Shown piece after piece: positions 1-14,780 of a DNA stretch of 64,000 bases. This stretch comes from Antedon mediterranea (taxonomy: Eukaryota; Echinodermata; Crinoidea; Comatulida; Antedonidae). Numbering within the stretch: the stretch's first letter is position 1; the number at the start of each line of letters is the position of its first letter. The notes under the pieces were generated by a model. That model saw nothing but the letters and a program-made list of their open reading frames with translations. It did no database searches and was not told where the DNA came from. Location of the stretch: NCBI RefSeq assembly GCF_964355755.1, contig NC_092679.1:12574932-12638931 (forward strand). Direction: 5' to 3'. The position numbers and the translations under genes are program-made.

Positions 1-3000
1 AATGGCGTCCAACCTACTGACACAGATTCTCTTCTTACCTAAATATTGCCACAATTTCTGTGTGAAAATGGAAGTAATGTTTATGTTGATTCTTATCTTG
101 GATAAAAAGACTGCCATTTTAGCGTAATTTGGTGTTATAATGGTAATTACACATTTTTACTTCAAAATCAATAAGTTATCTTTAATTAATTAAATAATGT
201 AGATCTTCAATAATGTTTGTAAGCCCAACTCATCATTTAGGTATTAAAATTCATAAGACATCATCTTAAAAAGAGAAAAAAACACGATTTAATTTATTAG
301 GTATTTTTAAATATTGATTTTGTATATTGTCTACATTAGAAAACGTCCATATGCATATACTGCGAAAATGAACACGGCAGAGACGCCATAGTAAATAATG
401 TTTTATTGATTTTGGCTGCGAGCATGTTATTTCTTTCTAAAATTGGCACCAGTTTTAACAACTATTGTTGGTTTTACATAGTAAAAGACAATAGCTTGGA
501 AACAATGCTATCCCAGGTCAGGAAATTACCAAAATTGATTGCTATAGCATTTGGTAAATGAATCAAAAATTAAATTGCTTTTTTTGGCCTTTAGCCTTTG
601 ACAGATAGTTGTAATATTCTTTTGTAGAATGATATGCTTAAGTAGATAGCTTATTGTTATATTATCTGCTTGATTAATCTTGGTTCTTAGGAAGAAAAAC
701 TTGTTATTACTATGATACAAAAGAAATCTTTTCATTCAGGATTTGTTTTCACAAAAAATAGCCACTTTTAAGAAGGGTAGTAAATGAATTTGTTTATGGT
801 AATCAACAATAAATAATAGTATTTTATTTTTATTAATTATGTATTTAATTTGTAGTGTCCAATCAAAAAGCTGTATAAAATTGTATTGAATAATATTATA
901 TATATATCATTTAGAATGAGTATAAATATAATAATTAAGTTAATTTATTCACAAAATCATTGGACTTAAAAATGTGTACTGTTTGTTCATTTGAAAAAAA
1001 AATTCTGTAATGTACTATGATATTAGAGTATCATTTAATCTAACAGCCAGACATAATTTATCTAACATTACATGCAGGAGATCAGAAACAAAGTAAAATG
1101 ATGAGCCAAATGACACTTTCCTTCACATGTATAGCTACTTGTTATTGTAGACCTACTGGGTTATAGGAAAGAAATACACCAATTTTCCCATTGTCTCAAA
1201 TACTGTAGCAATACTTTCTAATGAAAGCCTGCCAGAAATACATTTCTTCTTTTACTTTAATTACTTTCTGCATTATGTCATACTAAAAATGTATATTCTA
1301 ATTGATAATGTAATGTGGTTCTTAGAAAATGCCTTTTAGTGTTTCGAGACAATAATTAATACTTGCCAGCAATTTGTATTTAGGAGTATGTTACTGAATA
1401 TAATATCAAATTTACATTATAATAATTATTCTTTTTTTTTTGGATTGGTTTAATCAAATCATAATTTTGCTTTATTACAATTAAGATAAACTAACTTCTC
1501 AAAGTCACATAGCTATATAATTTTAAGTACTTACTGAAATTAAGGCTATGAAATAAAATTGTTATTTTCCAAAAATGTGTGGCCTTTGGAAATTAGTACC
1601 AATAGTAGGAGGATAAAGGAATATGACTGTAATATTTGTTTTCAATAGTTTTTGACTTTTGGAATTGTTGGCTTCCCGTACCCATGCATTTTAGATGGAA
1701 AAGGTATATCTACTGTACCTTATTTATTTTAGATGTTTTTTTCGTGAAACGATTATTTGATAGCATTATAGTAAAAGTATAGACATTCTTTAGTTTTTAT
1801 AATTTATATTGTAAACTGGATCCAACATTCAATGATGTGTGCCACCAATATAAAGGTGATTCCTTTGAATAAATAAAAATCTGTGAGAACTATCACTGTA
1901 AAATAACAGCACTCAAATGTGGACACTGGAATGTTGAATTAACTTCATAATTAACTGTCAATTGTTTATTTTGCTTAAACAAGCATTCTCTCCATTATCT
2001 ATTGTGTTATGAAAATTGGCATTTGTTTAGATTGACAGAACTGAAGTTTATATAAAGCTTATGCTGAAATCCAAATATAATTTGCATCGTTAAGTTGGAT
2101 GGTAATTAACAGCATAAATAATTATATGCAATTTTGTTTTAATTGCTCTTTTGGGATTAGTAAGTTCAAGACCTTTAAGATCTGACTTTTCTGTCCTTGG
2201 ATAAGATTCCTCATCCATTAGATTGGATGTTAAGTGGTGCACAAAAAGTACATTTTTAAACAGTAAGGTTTTGTCTCATGGTGTGTTATCTGTAAATGAG
2301 GTTGGCCTATAGAGGGCCCAATCCAAATTAAATACTCAAAATTATTATTTATGGTTTTAAACGCTTAAATGGATTCAAGGCATCTGATTGGTTTAAAGTT
2401 GGGCAGTAGGAAAGCTGTAATCTTAAGGGTCCGTGTCATTTAACTTAATTTTAATTGCTTCGACTGTGGCTCATGTATCACTCTCTCAGTCCTGATTGAA
2501 TAATTTAGACCATGTGACATTTGATAATACTTTATAAAACCTAAATTCCTTGAGCATCTTGGTTTAAAAAAATAATTATTGACCTCTTCTATGTTTAGCT
2601 CAAACATATACTGTACATTGTGCAAGTTAAGACGTTGATTACAATAGCAATATTGACAATTGAATATTGAAATTTATCAACGCAGAGTGTCACTTACCGA
2701 TCATTTGTCAGTTAGTGTCAATTTTCATTAATTAATGAGCCAACTGTTAATTAACACTGCATATTTGATTTGTAGCACGTAAAATCGAAGAATTTATGTT
2801 TGCTGAGATATTGAGTTAGATCATTGGTATATTTATACTGTCGTATGGCATTCTTAGTTTAAATATTTAATGGAAACAGGGGTGTTGCAATTTCTCGTTT
2901 TAATCATCATTAATTTCACTCATAGAATACAATTTCATTAGTGGTTTTTATAGTATATAACACTTCTTCTGTATAATTGAGGGATTATTTTTTAATTGTT

Positions 3001-4439
3001 GGTAATAAACTCACTCCAACCACTTTAACATGCACTTGTGTTAAGAGGAAAACAAATTAAATGGGATGTCCTAAATATTTTGTTGTTGAATATATGCTAT
3101 TTTAAATGGACAATACATCTTTAAGATTATTACTCCAAAATTGAGGATCAGCTACCCACAACAGTAGTTGATATGTACTTAATATTTCTATTTTACATTC
3201 TGATGCAGAAATAAATTAGTTGGAATATTAAATTAGGTATCACACTGGGACAATAATGACAGCTATTTCTGTTTGATTTCATGTGTGAATATTAATAATA
3301 GATTATTCCTAGTATATTTCAAGCCAACTGTACATGTCAGAAAGATAACACTAAATGCTAAACTAAGAAAAGTGAACTTTCATATCATAACTGTTTTGTA
3401 ATGTTTTATAACATTACATTTTCAAAAATTCATAGCCGATTAGCATAAATCAATAGATATATAGGTCGTCGGGTAGTCGTGTATGCCTGTAGGGTAGAGG
3501 AAAAATCTATATTTCCCGTAAATTTCTTCTCGAGTTTGAAATAAAGGCTTGCATATCAAAATGATTTTGAAAAGAAATTAATCATCATTTCATATCGTGT
3601 AATGAATATGTAAATGGGAAATAGAGATTGATTTGTATATAATAGGTATATAATATTTGTTGATACAATGCTGATGCCGTGGTTTTATATCATATTTCAA
3701 TATTAATCAATGATAATCAATATATTTGAAAGAATTGGTATTTGATATGTGAATGATTTTTAAAATAGTGTAAATTATTGTACTTCATTTGATTAAAATT
3801 TCTTGAGTACATAATTATAATTAATAGATATTTTCATCAAACTTCAACTCAATTGTTGAACATTTATTTAGAGAATAATGACATAAAAAACATGATTACA
3901 AAGTATAAATGTGGATATAAAACATTAATACCATGAACCCTAGTTAGCAGTAAGTACTTGTCTTGCTAAGGACCAGAGCAAAGATTAAAAAACCATTAAC
4001 CTAAAACTTGATAAAATTAATAAACATTGATAATAAAAATGACTAATTTTAAACGTTTATGGCTTAATAAATAATGGAATCAGTATCTTCCAACAGAAGT
4101 TAAATAGGGTTCTTATTACAGTAATAGGACTACGGTAAGGAAAATAATAACTAGGCTATGTGTATTGTATTATTGACATTTTAAAGTACACCCACCCACT
4201 CACTGGATTTGGTAATCATTTCATTATTTTTATTCATCCGAAGAGAAAATAAAAAGATATCATTAAAAATATAGAATAAAATACATTAAAACAAAGCTAA
4301 GCTTGTACATGGCTGATGACCTAAAAAACTTACTAAACAACCATTAAACAAGACTATAAATCTAGTTAAAAAATGCATATTATTATAACACAGTTATAGT
4401 CAGCTATAATCACACCAGATACTGATATATATATATATA

Positions 4440-4615
4440 TGAAGGGCTAGTGTTGGCCGAAAGTGTGCTAACTTTTCTGGCTGTTTACTTTATCGTTTTG
4501 ATTTAGCTTTTCGCTTTTTTTTTTGTATCTCCATTGAGATCCAGCCACTGATACCCACAGCATTGTCATTTTTTTCAGTAATTTGCCTTTGGATTTATAT
4601 ATATATATATATAAA
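4440..4615 (+). mobile_element. Copy of the hammerhead-like dispersed element
   Basis: Same family as at 34079, from GAAGGGCTAGTGTTGG to TTTGCCTTTGGATT. The CTGA of the core is missing. It is bounded by (TA)n on both sides. A short inverted copy of its 3' end lies at about 4690-4720, beyond an antisense SINE fragment. Confidence 0.75.
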
Positions 4616-4690
4616 CACAAGAGGCAAAGAACATTAATTCTAAACCGCCCGGTGATATACTGAAATTTAATTAATTAATTTGAAACGATA
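4613..4690 (-). mobile_element. Fragment of the same SINE body, antisense
   Basis: Minus-strand copy of the body from about GAAACGATAAAG to the tail GCCTCTTGTGTTTATA, inserted at the (TA)n end of the element at 4440. Confidence 0.75.
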
Positions 4691-5609
4691 AAGAAATCCA
4701 AAGGCAAATTACTGAAAAAATATATATATATATAGGGTACATTCAGACTCATTGATTAATGGATGAGATCTATTTGATTTGAATTATTTTTGATTTATCA
4801 GTCATTTTCATGTGTGATAAACTAAACATACCCATGTCCTTGCTATTCTGTATATGAATTTGCCACACATTTTGAAAACAGTTTAGATCATTGGTTCCAA
4901 GTAAGATTAGTCTGGTCATACGAAGAAAGTAACTACCAATATGTAGACTTGTTGTTGCAGACAGATATTAATGTGTTTTCAAATACATAAACAGTACACG
5001 TTTCGTAAAGAACAAGATACAATGTTCATTGTTTACTATGATAATATTTTTTAATAATCTGTTATGGTTTGTATTGTGATTTTGTATCTGTACAGTTTAT
5101 CAAGGTAATGCATTTATCGAATCCTTGAAAGATTCTATGTAGGATAGCCCAAAGGTTTAATATTTTTGTTGTAATATAAAAACATGTCATGCAGCACTTT
5201 AAGTACTGTAGCATGACTATGAAATTTAAATTTTAGAAATTTTGTGGTATTTTTAAGAATCTTTAATTTTAAACGTGACATTGGTTGTGATAGCGATAAT
5301 AAACAGTATGAATATTATTATTTAATTTTTTTCTGTCCATTCAACATGACCTATGAGGGAAAAAACAAGGGGTGGGACTAGCAGATGTTCCTGCACAAAA
5401 CTTCCATGATGACTTCCAAGGGCACTTGAGAAAATAGGAGGGTTTGTTTGAACTGATTGGCTGCTGGCGTGGCGTAAAACCTATTATGATTTTGTTTTTT
5501 TTCCCAAAAAACTTACTGTTGCACAACAAAACATTAAACAAACAAAAAATAAATAAATTTACGTTGGTATGATTAGAGCATCACTGTTGTCTATGAATCA
5601 TATATAATA

Positions 5610-5876
5610 CTAATAAAAGTGTCATTCTTATATAGCACTTCATGCACAAACCCTCGCATTATTACCCTGGTCATTTTTGGATAAAAAGCATGAATTGAAA
5701 CAAACTCCCATAATTTTGCAGCTAGTAATCAGTGCAGTTGTGTTTTGACAGGTACCCATTTGAGACAAACATAGTGTCTTGCCTAAGGATACAAGCAATG
5801 CAACGAGCGTTGTACTTGAACCCTTTATCTCGCGATTAGTATTCCAATGTCCAACTCACTGCACCACACGCCCTTA
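5610..5876 (-). mobile_element. tRNA-derived SINE, second family, antisense
   Basis: On the minus strand it starts with a degenerate tRNA head (B box GGTTCAAGTAC). It then has body words AATGGGTACC, ACTGATTACTAGCTGCA and a 3' end GTGCTATATAAGAATGA followed by an A/T-rich tail. It is diverged from the copy at 23255. Confidence 0.75.
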
Positions 5877-7815
5877 CATAAAAACCATGGTTCCATCAAG
5901 GATGTGGTTATTATGTGATATACTGCACTGTACCTAAGATATCTATGACACTGCCCATAGAGTATGTTTACTGCATAAGGCTATTATTAATGAATTAGAT
6001 TATGAAGAATTTAATGTGATCAATAAAATAGATTAGTGAGCAAAAAGGTCAAATCGTTGGCAGGCCATAATATACATATCTATATGTGCGACATATACTG
6101 GTGCCTTCCGCTCATAAAGCTGTATTGAAGAATACATTTCACACTTATGTGCAGTTGTATGCTACTAGCACACACAAGGGAGCACTATATGAAAAAGAAA
6201 ATCCATATGTAAAGAGCAGGCCGAATTTAAATCTAAGACTATAGCACATTGTCTTAGTATGTTTTTGCAATATGTTGTACATTATACAGAAAAACTAATT
6301 CCGACAAAAAAAAGATAATTAAACCGTTTTCTAAGTAATACATATTTAACCAGAAAACCACTTGGCTTTATTTATATTTAGGTATATAAAACATCTTAAA
6401 GTCATCATTTTTGAATTATTTATCTGCAATATTATAAATGCAGAATATAATTACAACCAAAAACAACAAAAATACACGTAATATATAAAATACATATTTA
6501 GAAAAGAAACCACTTACTGTAGCTTTAAAATTAGGTATATGAAACATCTTAAAGTGTATCAAGCATAAGTATTGTTTTTGTATTTAGTGATAATTTAATA
6601 ATAATAATAACATTTAATAATTCCCTACAATTTTTGCTTTTGTAAAAATAATGCATATATTACTTTAATAATCAAGTCATTCCATATCTTAAATGTACGT
6701 TTTATGGTAAATTATGATAAAAATAGAGAAACAATGCACTACGTAATTAGGTCACGTCTAATTTCCTTTTGTGAACAGTCTTTTTTTATTTCTAGCCTAG
6801 CTAGCTAGGTTTGTAGGCCTACCGGCAGCAACATCCAAACATCATTATGCTACATTTTTAATGCTAGATTTTGAAAAAATGGCAAAAATTCTCCAAAATA
6901 ATAAAATTTGCAAAAATATATATTTAAAGCGTATCACTTGATGAACCAAATACACAACCTAAATCATATTAATTATACACATGCATAATTACAAAACAAA
7001 AAATAAAGGTCAAACTCGCTCTGTTCACATTTATTTTAGTCATAGTTTAAATAACATGGGCTTTAAAACAAAGAACCAATATAATATTTTGTTACTTAAT
7101 ACATTATGCAAAAAAAAAGAAGAAAATCGACCCAAATAATATGTAAAAAAAATGCAATTTCAGTGATGCACAAAAAACTAGTGAACTACATCTGTCTATA
7201 ATGTAAATCATTATCATTAATGTAATGTTATTGCTGCAATTAAGTTGTATATCATCTCTAATGATATTCTCTAGATAACTTTATGATCTAATATAATATA
7301 CTACAGCTATGGAATATGAAACCGTATTAATTCGGCTAGGCTCAATAACTACAAATGTGTGTGTTGCATATTTTTTCCATTTGTAAAATGATATAATGAT
7401 TCTATGTTAACATTAGGACTTTCTATTTGATTAAAATCTAGAAAAGTATTTAAAGTTTCCAAATATATTTATGCTATATATGTATTATATCATTTGTGTA
7501 ACTCAATAATGAAGAAATGTTGAAGTCATTACATTTATTCTAGAAATGTATTACTTGATTCAAAAAGAGATACGATAACCACGAAATAATAATTTATATA
7601 AAAGGATGAATAAATAACACTAATATTAAAAATGAATAATAGTAATAATAACATGTTAAAGATGTATTATCCCCTGAAAAATTATTTTTACATTTTGTTT
7701 GTTAAATATGCCATTTTAATGTCACATAATAATGCCACTTTGACCAAAAATTGGATCTAAACTAAATTTATTTACCTGAAAAAACTGTAATTTAAAGTAA
7801 AAAATGGTAAAATTG

Positions 7816-7924
7816 TGACCTTTGACCTTACAACACTCCAACAATTTTATTACAGGGTTATATTCTCTTTCTAAATATTTAGTATTTTATAGCATAGCAT
7901 ATTGCATTTGTGACCCTTTGACCC
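7816..7924. promoter_or_regulatory. Candidate nuclear receptor response elements (DR1 and DR2)
   Basis: TGACCTTTGACCT (7816-7828) is a perfect direct repeat of AGGTCA with one spacer base on the minus strand. TGACCCTTTGACCC (7911-7924) is a GGGTCA direct repeat with two spacer bases. The spacing types match known receptor dimer sites. Function is unproven and chance is possible. Confidence 0.3.
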
Positions 7925-8688
7925 TAGACTTTCGACACTCCATGAATTTTACTGTTGACAAAGTTTAATTAAAATCAGCCTAGAATAAACATTTCCTCTT
8001 TATAATTATTTAGTACAGTGCCAAATTATTGTTACCTTTGACATACCAACTTTCCACTCCATCCTAAATGTTCATACGAATACATTTTTTAAATTTTAAT
8101 TTATAAATACCGGGAATAAGAAACGCCTTTAGCTGCTACAGTATCTTTCTCAACCTGCAACTTGACATATCTGATAGATATAAAAATCTGTGTTTCAAGA
8201 TTTCTGAAAAGTTAAATCAGGTCAGATTTCAATACATAGAACCATTAGTAGTTAAATTATATTTGAATTGACATTAAGATAAATCTAGTGCTGTCGTGCT
8301 AGTAGGTAATAAAGCATTTAGGATATTGGCTAAAAGATCTAATTTCTACATTTCTTATTGATACTGCTGGCATTTTTCATTGAAATCAATTCTTAGAATA
8401 TTTTACAAGAAAACACAATGTTCAAGCAGTCAACTTTTGTGGGAGTTCAATATTGGTCTTTACGTTAATGACTGACAATGCATTACTTGATATTTATGAT
8501 TTGTTCTTTTTAAACTTAAATACATTTTTCATACAAATGTACTGATTTCCAAATTCTTTCTGTGACTTTTGATCTGCATTTTGTAACTACTCTATTCGTA
8601 TAATTGTATTACTGTTGTGAAGTACCTTTGCATCATGGAGTTACTTAATGGTGAGATGTTTTTCTCTACTCTGACAATTGTATGCATT

Positions 8689-8752
8689 CTCAGTGGTAAA
8701 GAGGTATGAATACAAGCTAGTAATCTGGAGGTTGAGGGTTTGAGTCGAGTTC
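8689..8752 (+). repeat. Possible degenerate tRNA-derived fragment
   Basis: CTCAGTGGTAAAGAGG and GGGTTTGAGTC resemble A and B boxes at about the right spacing. There is no clean acceptor stem. A similar weak signal is at 9331-9397. Confidence 0.3.
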
Positions 8753-11700
8753 ATTCATTTTTTTGTGTTTTCAAATATACTTTCAGAGTAGGGCAAATAT
8801 CTGACCATTATTTGTATTCTTGATTAATGATATCTTTCCTTTCTGAAATTCACTTTTCAAACAGATTTCAGCAACTGAAGTGATGTTAATGCTTTAGTAG
8901 ATACCGATAAATAATAGGCTCTTTTTTTGTGGTTATTCCAGTTTATGGTCATATATTTTTTCCCTCTCTGACATTATTGTAGACCTACTGAATTCTCAGT
9001 ATATTGATAAAACTTTGCGAAGAAAAACAAAAGTGTATGTAGTAAGTGTTTAGATTAGTATGTTTGTGTACAGTACTTCTTTTCTTTGGTTGGATTCAAC
9101 AAACAAGCACATCACAGCCCAAGTTAAGTGCTTTAGTGAATTGAGGAATTATTTGTCAAACTTGTTTGTTTAAACACATGGAATTGACTTTTTCTTGTTT
9201 TAATTTCATTTTCATTAACAACAACACGAAAAATATTTGCTTAGATTATTTTGAGAACTGACCTATAAGCAAGTAAAAAGAATAGTAAAAAGTTAAGATA
9301 ATTTTTTGTTACTAAGCAAATTAGATGAATCTGGCTCCTCCGTGGCCCTGTAAGTAATACCTATACGTCATCGGTTCATACTCAATTGCTGGAGGTGAAA
9401 TTTTATTATGTTCATATTTATCTGTCTATTCCTAATGATTGACACATCATGTTCATAATTCCTACACTGTGATATTACCATTTATTATGATTGATAAAAT
9501 TTCACAGTGTAAGGACAGCTTGGATTTGAATATATTATGTTTCGAGAATCTATATATGATCTTTTACCAAGTCAGTTATGGTGTTATGATATTTGTTGGA
9601 TGGATAATTTTCACAATAGGGTTTCTGCAACATTGAGATTTTACAAAAATAATTTACTGTATATATCTGAGTATAATCCCATACGTGAGTATAATCCCAC
9701 CTTCTGTTTTATTCTTAATATGGATACATGAAAACTTCTGGTCAATTGTTAAAGTCAAAGAAATCCAGGTTTAATCCCACATACTCATTCTCAACAAAAG
9801 CCCCATGAGAGTATAATCAGTCATTTACTATGCCGATTTAAAACAAAACGAAAAGCTTTCAAGCTGAAAAACCTCGAAAGAACATTTTTCTTTAAAACTA
9901 GATTAATTTAGGGATTGTGGTTGGTTGTATAATGAAGTCATTATTGTCTACAGAATAGTCAAATGTTCCCGCCATTTAGTGACCATTTGATGTCAATTAC
10001 TTTGTAGCTAAAATAGAAACTATTTTTAAACCAGTATTGATGATCAAGACTATAATCAAGTGAGGTTTGTAAAGTAGTAATTCAGATCAGTTCTTTTTGT
10101 AGTTTTTTGAAAGGAACTATTTCTGTTGGAAAGTAAGTACTGTCATTTCAAAATGTGGTTTTAAAACCATATTCTCTTGATCAATAGAACCTTTAGTATT
10201 TCAAGGAAAAATATGAATTAGTTGATTGATATAGTACCGTGGATAAAATATTTCTTCATGATAGTACCTGATGAGCTTCAACAGTAACATTTCATTACAT
10301 ATAAGATCACTTCCTTTGTTATGATATTAATGGTACAAAATGCTGCTTATGCAGCACTTGTAATGCAATTGCAGACTTGCAGCAAGTGTTATTACCACTC
10401 TCATAACTTTGATCATTGGACAATAAACACGTTATTATTAGCAAGCCTGAAGCAAATGAGTTTCAACACGGAACTTGTCTTAATTCTCGCCCAATATCTG
10501 ACATTTGCAATGAGAAATAAAATCTCTTTGCAATTCACATACAAGAAATAAACATCACAGAGGATTTCTGTAAAATCTACAAAACTTATTTTTGACATTT
10601 TTATAATAAATAAATATAATTAATTTCTTATAATCATTTCTATGCATATGTGGTATTTTTAGATTAATATTCATTTCTAAATTAAATAATTTAGATTATA
10701 AATTTTCTTCTCTTTATTCTGATATAGCACTGTAAACATATGCATTTTACTATTATTTAAAATAATTAGGATTTAAATTATCGTATGTATATTGTTATTT
10801 AAATTGATTGTGACCAAATAAATGAAAGAATGAATTGGGATAATAGGATTCATTTATCTATTATGCAGTAAAACCTCTATTAAATGGACATATTTGGGAC
10901 CTGACAAAGTTTACTCCTTTTAAATGGAGGTATGCCTTAAAAATGAGATTTCCGTATTGTTAAAATATATTTTGCTCTTCTTTTGTTTTATGGGTTAATG
11001 GGGATGTCCCCTGAATAATAATAATACTTTAATTAAATAATAATGAAAATATTGTTTTAGGCCTTGTTCTAGGTCTATTGGCTAGGTAGAACAATTGGCT
11101 TAAAATACATCATGAGCTTTACTAGGTCTACTTACTGCATTTTCACTGCTGTGCTCTAGGCAAAAATGCACTGAACCTACTGGCTACAGGTTAGAACTCG
11201 CTCCCTAGATAAAGAAGTTTTAATTATAAAAATAAACTGCTTAGACTATGAAAGTTTTTCCAAAAGAAAGTAACTTAAAACAAAGAAGCAAGATGCTAAA
11301 ACTGGAATTCTCTAAAACTATACATTTCTTACAGCTTCATGTCTCAAACTCTTTCCTATAAGGAATCGATTAGTTTTTAATTGAACCACGAACATTGTTT
11401 TTATCTAGTAAACCCTTTCTTACAGCTCTATTTTTGTTTCACTGACAAAAAACATAGTCTTAATCAGATACTTTCATATGTTTTCCTAGACCATTGTGTT
11501 GATATTTTTACAATTTTTAATAGACTATGTATCATACTGATTTCTATATCTCTTTCTCATTGACGCTGTCAGACTACTTGTAGTCATGTGGCCTATATGT
11601 AATAGCAGAAGTCTTGGTGACAGAATATAAATGATAATCAAAAGGTCTAATAAGATGAACTTTAATTTGTAGATCTGGTGAAGTCTTCAAACTTATTATA

Positions 11701-11969
11701 TGAGAGTAATTGTGGAATTTTATATTAGAAAACCAAATACTCGTAAAATATAGTAGTATAAAAACTGTATTATAATTTGTTGTTATTTCAGGTTTATTGT
11801 TTATTTATATTAATATCAATAAAGCAATAATTTTCTGTCAGTAAATATTACAACATGTTTAGTTACAGAAACAGTAGAATCAATATTGAGAAAAAATCAT
11901 CTGGTTCCAAATTGTCTTTTGAATAAAGGATCATTTGATGTATTTATAAGCTGTCCCTGTCCAGCATTA

Positions 11970-12160
11970 GAGAGCTTTCGATCTGCAACAACCGGGGACC
12001 AACAACTAACCTAGGTCAGGTCAGTTGATATGTCGTTGGTCATCCTGGACCTAGGAACCATAAAATCCTTGTCAAGGTGGGGAATCTTGTCCAATATTCC
12101 TGCATGCGTGCAATGAACTAATGACATTTGTTCATCAGTCGTTGCAATTCGAAAGCTCCC
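11970..12160. mobile_element. MITE with TA duplication, complete copy
   Basis: About 22-bp inverted ends (GAGAGCTTTCGATCTGCAAC and, reversed, GGGAGCTTTCGAATTGCAAC), flanked by TA on both sides, 191 bp, no coding. Related copies are at 14642 and 50655. Ends and TA duplication suggest a Tc1/mariner-like parent. Confidence 0.75.
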
Positions 12161-14641
12161 TATTTTTATAGTTGTATGTATTGTATGTTAATATTATGTT
12201 AATATGCTGGTTGAATAAATAAACAAAATTAAATGAAAGGATAGGGGTTGTCTGTAGTTTTAAAACATATATTGCTCCTCGTTCACTATTACAGTGAACT
12301 GTCCCCTTAATTGAGGTTCAATTCAGATTCAAATGTATACTCACATAGACTGTGGGATTATTTGAATTAAAATAGGCTAGGCCAACTAGAGGCAGGTACC
12401 TGGTAGCCTATGCCAGATTATGATGTTGGATCATATGAATTATTATTTTCTTCCATAGCTACGAACTAATCCATTTTATATTGATCACTTCTTTTTTGAT
12501 CAATTCAATTTACATGCTATTTTAATAATACTATTCCATGTTTCACTTATCATCTTATGTTTTTATTTTCATCATATTCTTTTATTTTAATCATTAGAAT
12601 TAGAATCTATTATTTATGTTCTTCTGTTTATTTTATTCACTTTCATTGACGCTGCCGACAGTACCAAGCTGCCCATATGAGTCTCTTTGTGGACGTAAGC
12701 TTATTGATCTTAAAAATCTTTTTTCATGTTTCAGCCTGCCTGGGTTATTTTTTTCATTGTCACTTTAGTCCGCTAGAAAATCTAGGCTTCACATAACACA
12801 ATGTTTTTAACATGCTTGCTAAAAATGCTTTTGGTTTATATTTTAATGGTAATGGGTTCAATTTGTGGTGTTCTTTATTTTTTTCTTAAACGTATTCATT
12901 AAAAAAAGTCATTTCATTTTGTGTCATGGTAAATTTATTGTAACTGTATTTTTCGGTGGTTGTAAAAGATGATGTAACACAGCGCCGATTGCTTATCTAA
13001 ATATTTATCTTTTGCGCAATATCAAAGTTGTGTTTGTCTGCGGTTGCTATATCCATTTTGACATTTCATTAATTGCTCATCATAATATTTTTTTACTGAC
13101 CATAGCTGACATATATATTTTTTAACACAAAAGCTTTGAAATCTCTTTCTTGTAATAAATCTAGTATTTTTATCTAGTCTCGTTTTAAATGTGGTTGAGG
13201 GTACGTTGTTGGCATATTTTAGATGTGTGCATGGGTATCATAATTTTTGGTTTTCCGCACTTTGTGGATAACATTTGAAAACATTGTCACCAGACGAGAC
13301 ACATAGCATGATGACACTGATAGTGTCAAGCTTGAATACGGAATATATATAATTAACGTGAGGCCCAAAAATAAGGTTGCGTAACAGGCCCAAAAATATA
13401 GGGTAGTCAGGTAGGTAGGTAAAAACGAATAAAGAAAAAACCACTGTATCATTTTACTAAATACACATCAATCATGCCATCAAATATATCTTTAAATATC
13501 AATGAAAACTATTGACTATAGATAACCTACTAATTTTGTTTTCAGAAATACGTTTTATATTTTTTTTTATAATTTTAGACAATTTTACTTATTTTTGCCA
13601 AAGATACAATGTCTATTTCATGCATGACTGGTTCCGTTTATTAAGACAGATTCATTTCGAGACAGTTATATATATTAACACCTAACAACATATTGTAACA
13701 CACTGGGGACTTGGCCCATCTACATTATAAGCTTAAGACATAATAATTTAAATTTTAAGATAGCTTTCGTTTTTCTCCTGGGAAATAGAATAACAAAGTA
13801 GAGATGTTGGTAAAATTTTATGTATAGTCTTAGTGCATCAAATAATAATCTGAACAACATAAAAACATTAAACTAACTTGAATTTGAAATAGGATAGATA
13901 ATTTATATTTCATATTTCAATTTTGCTTGAATATGTTTACATGATATATTAATATTTAGTGTAGACCTAGGTGATGCCATACACATAATGTGTTTTACAG
14001 AAGGGAAGGTGGCGTCAATATTGTCTTGCATTCTGTGAAATGGAACAAATGTGGAATATAGCTGAAGTCGGGCACAGTCTTCAATTGTGTCCTACAGTAT
14101 TTCAAAATTATTAGGTTCAGATGTCTTATTAATATCATCCGATCAAGGAGATATAAATATTTTATTTATACCTCCATGGTCTAACCCAATATTAGATTCG
14201 ACTGTGCTGTTTTGAGCAGATAATCGGCGGCTCCACAAACTCTTCACTGTTTATATGCGAGCAGTGGGAGTTGATTACTGTAAGGTGGTTGCGAGTGACC
14301 TACTGGCAATTATTACTGTTTTCTTTTAATAATGATCTTAAACTTGTATCATTATGCCAAATTTGATTCCTTTTACGGGTTGATTAAACTTTAACAAAAA
14401 ATGCTACACTTAGGTTTTGTAAACTTCAGCAGATGAATGCCTTTCAAGGTCTCTTAATATCAATTAAAACAAATTAATTGACAAATGGAAACAAAAGACT
14501 AAATACAATGCATGGAAGAACGATAAAGGCTGCAACAATTAATTGACAAATACAAATTATATATAATAAATATGTCAAAGACCATTGTACATTTGATAAC
14601 TTCTTTTGGATACTGTTGTACTATAGTGGTGTAATATAATA

Positions 14642-14780
14642 GTGAGCTTTCGACCGACAACCAAATTACGTCATTAGTTCATTGTGCGCATGCGAAAATA
14701 TTGGGACCCTTTTTACCTTGACACAGGTTTAATGGTTTGTAGGTCCAGGCCAACAACATTGACTGACCTATCAGTTCCAT
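14642..14780. mobile_element. Partial copy of the same MITE
   Basis: It begins GTGAGCTTTCGACCGACAAC after TA. It shares internal words ATTAGTTCATTG, GCGCATGCG and TAGGTCCAGG with the reverse strand of the copy at 11970. The right end is eroded. Confidence 0.65.
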
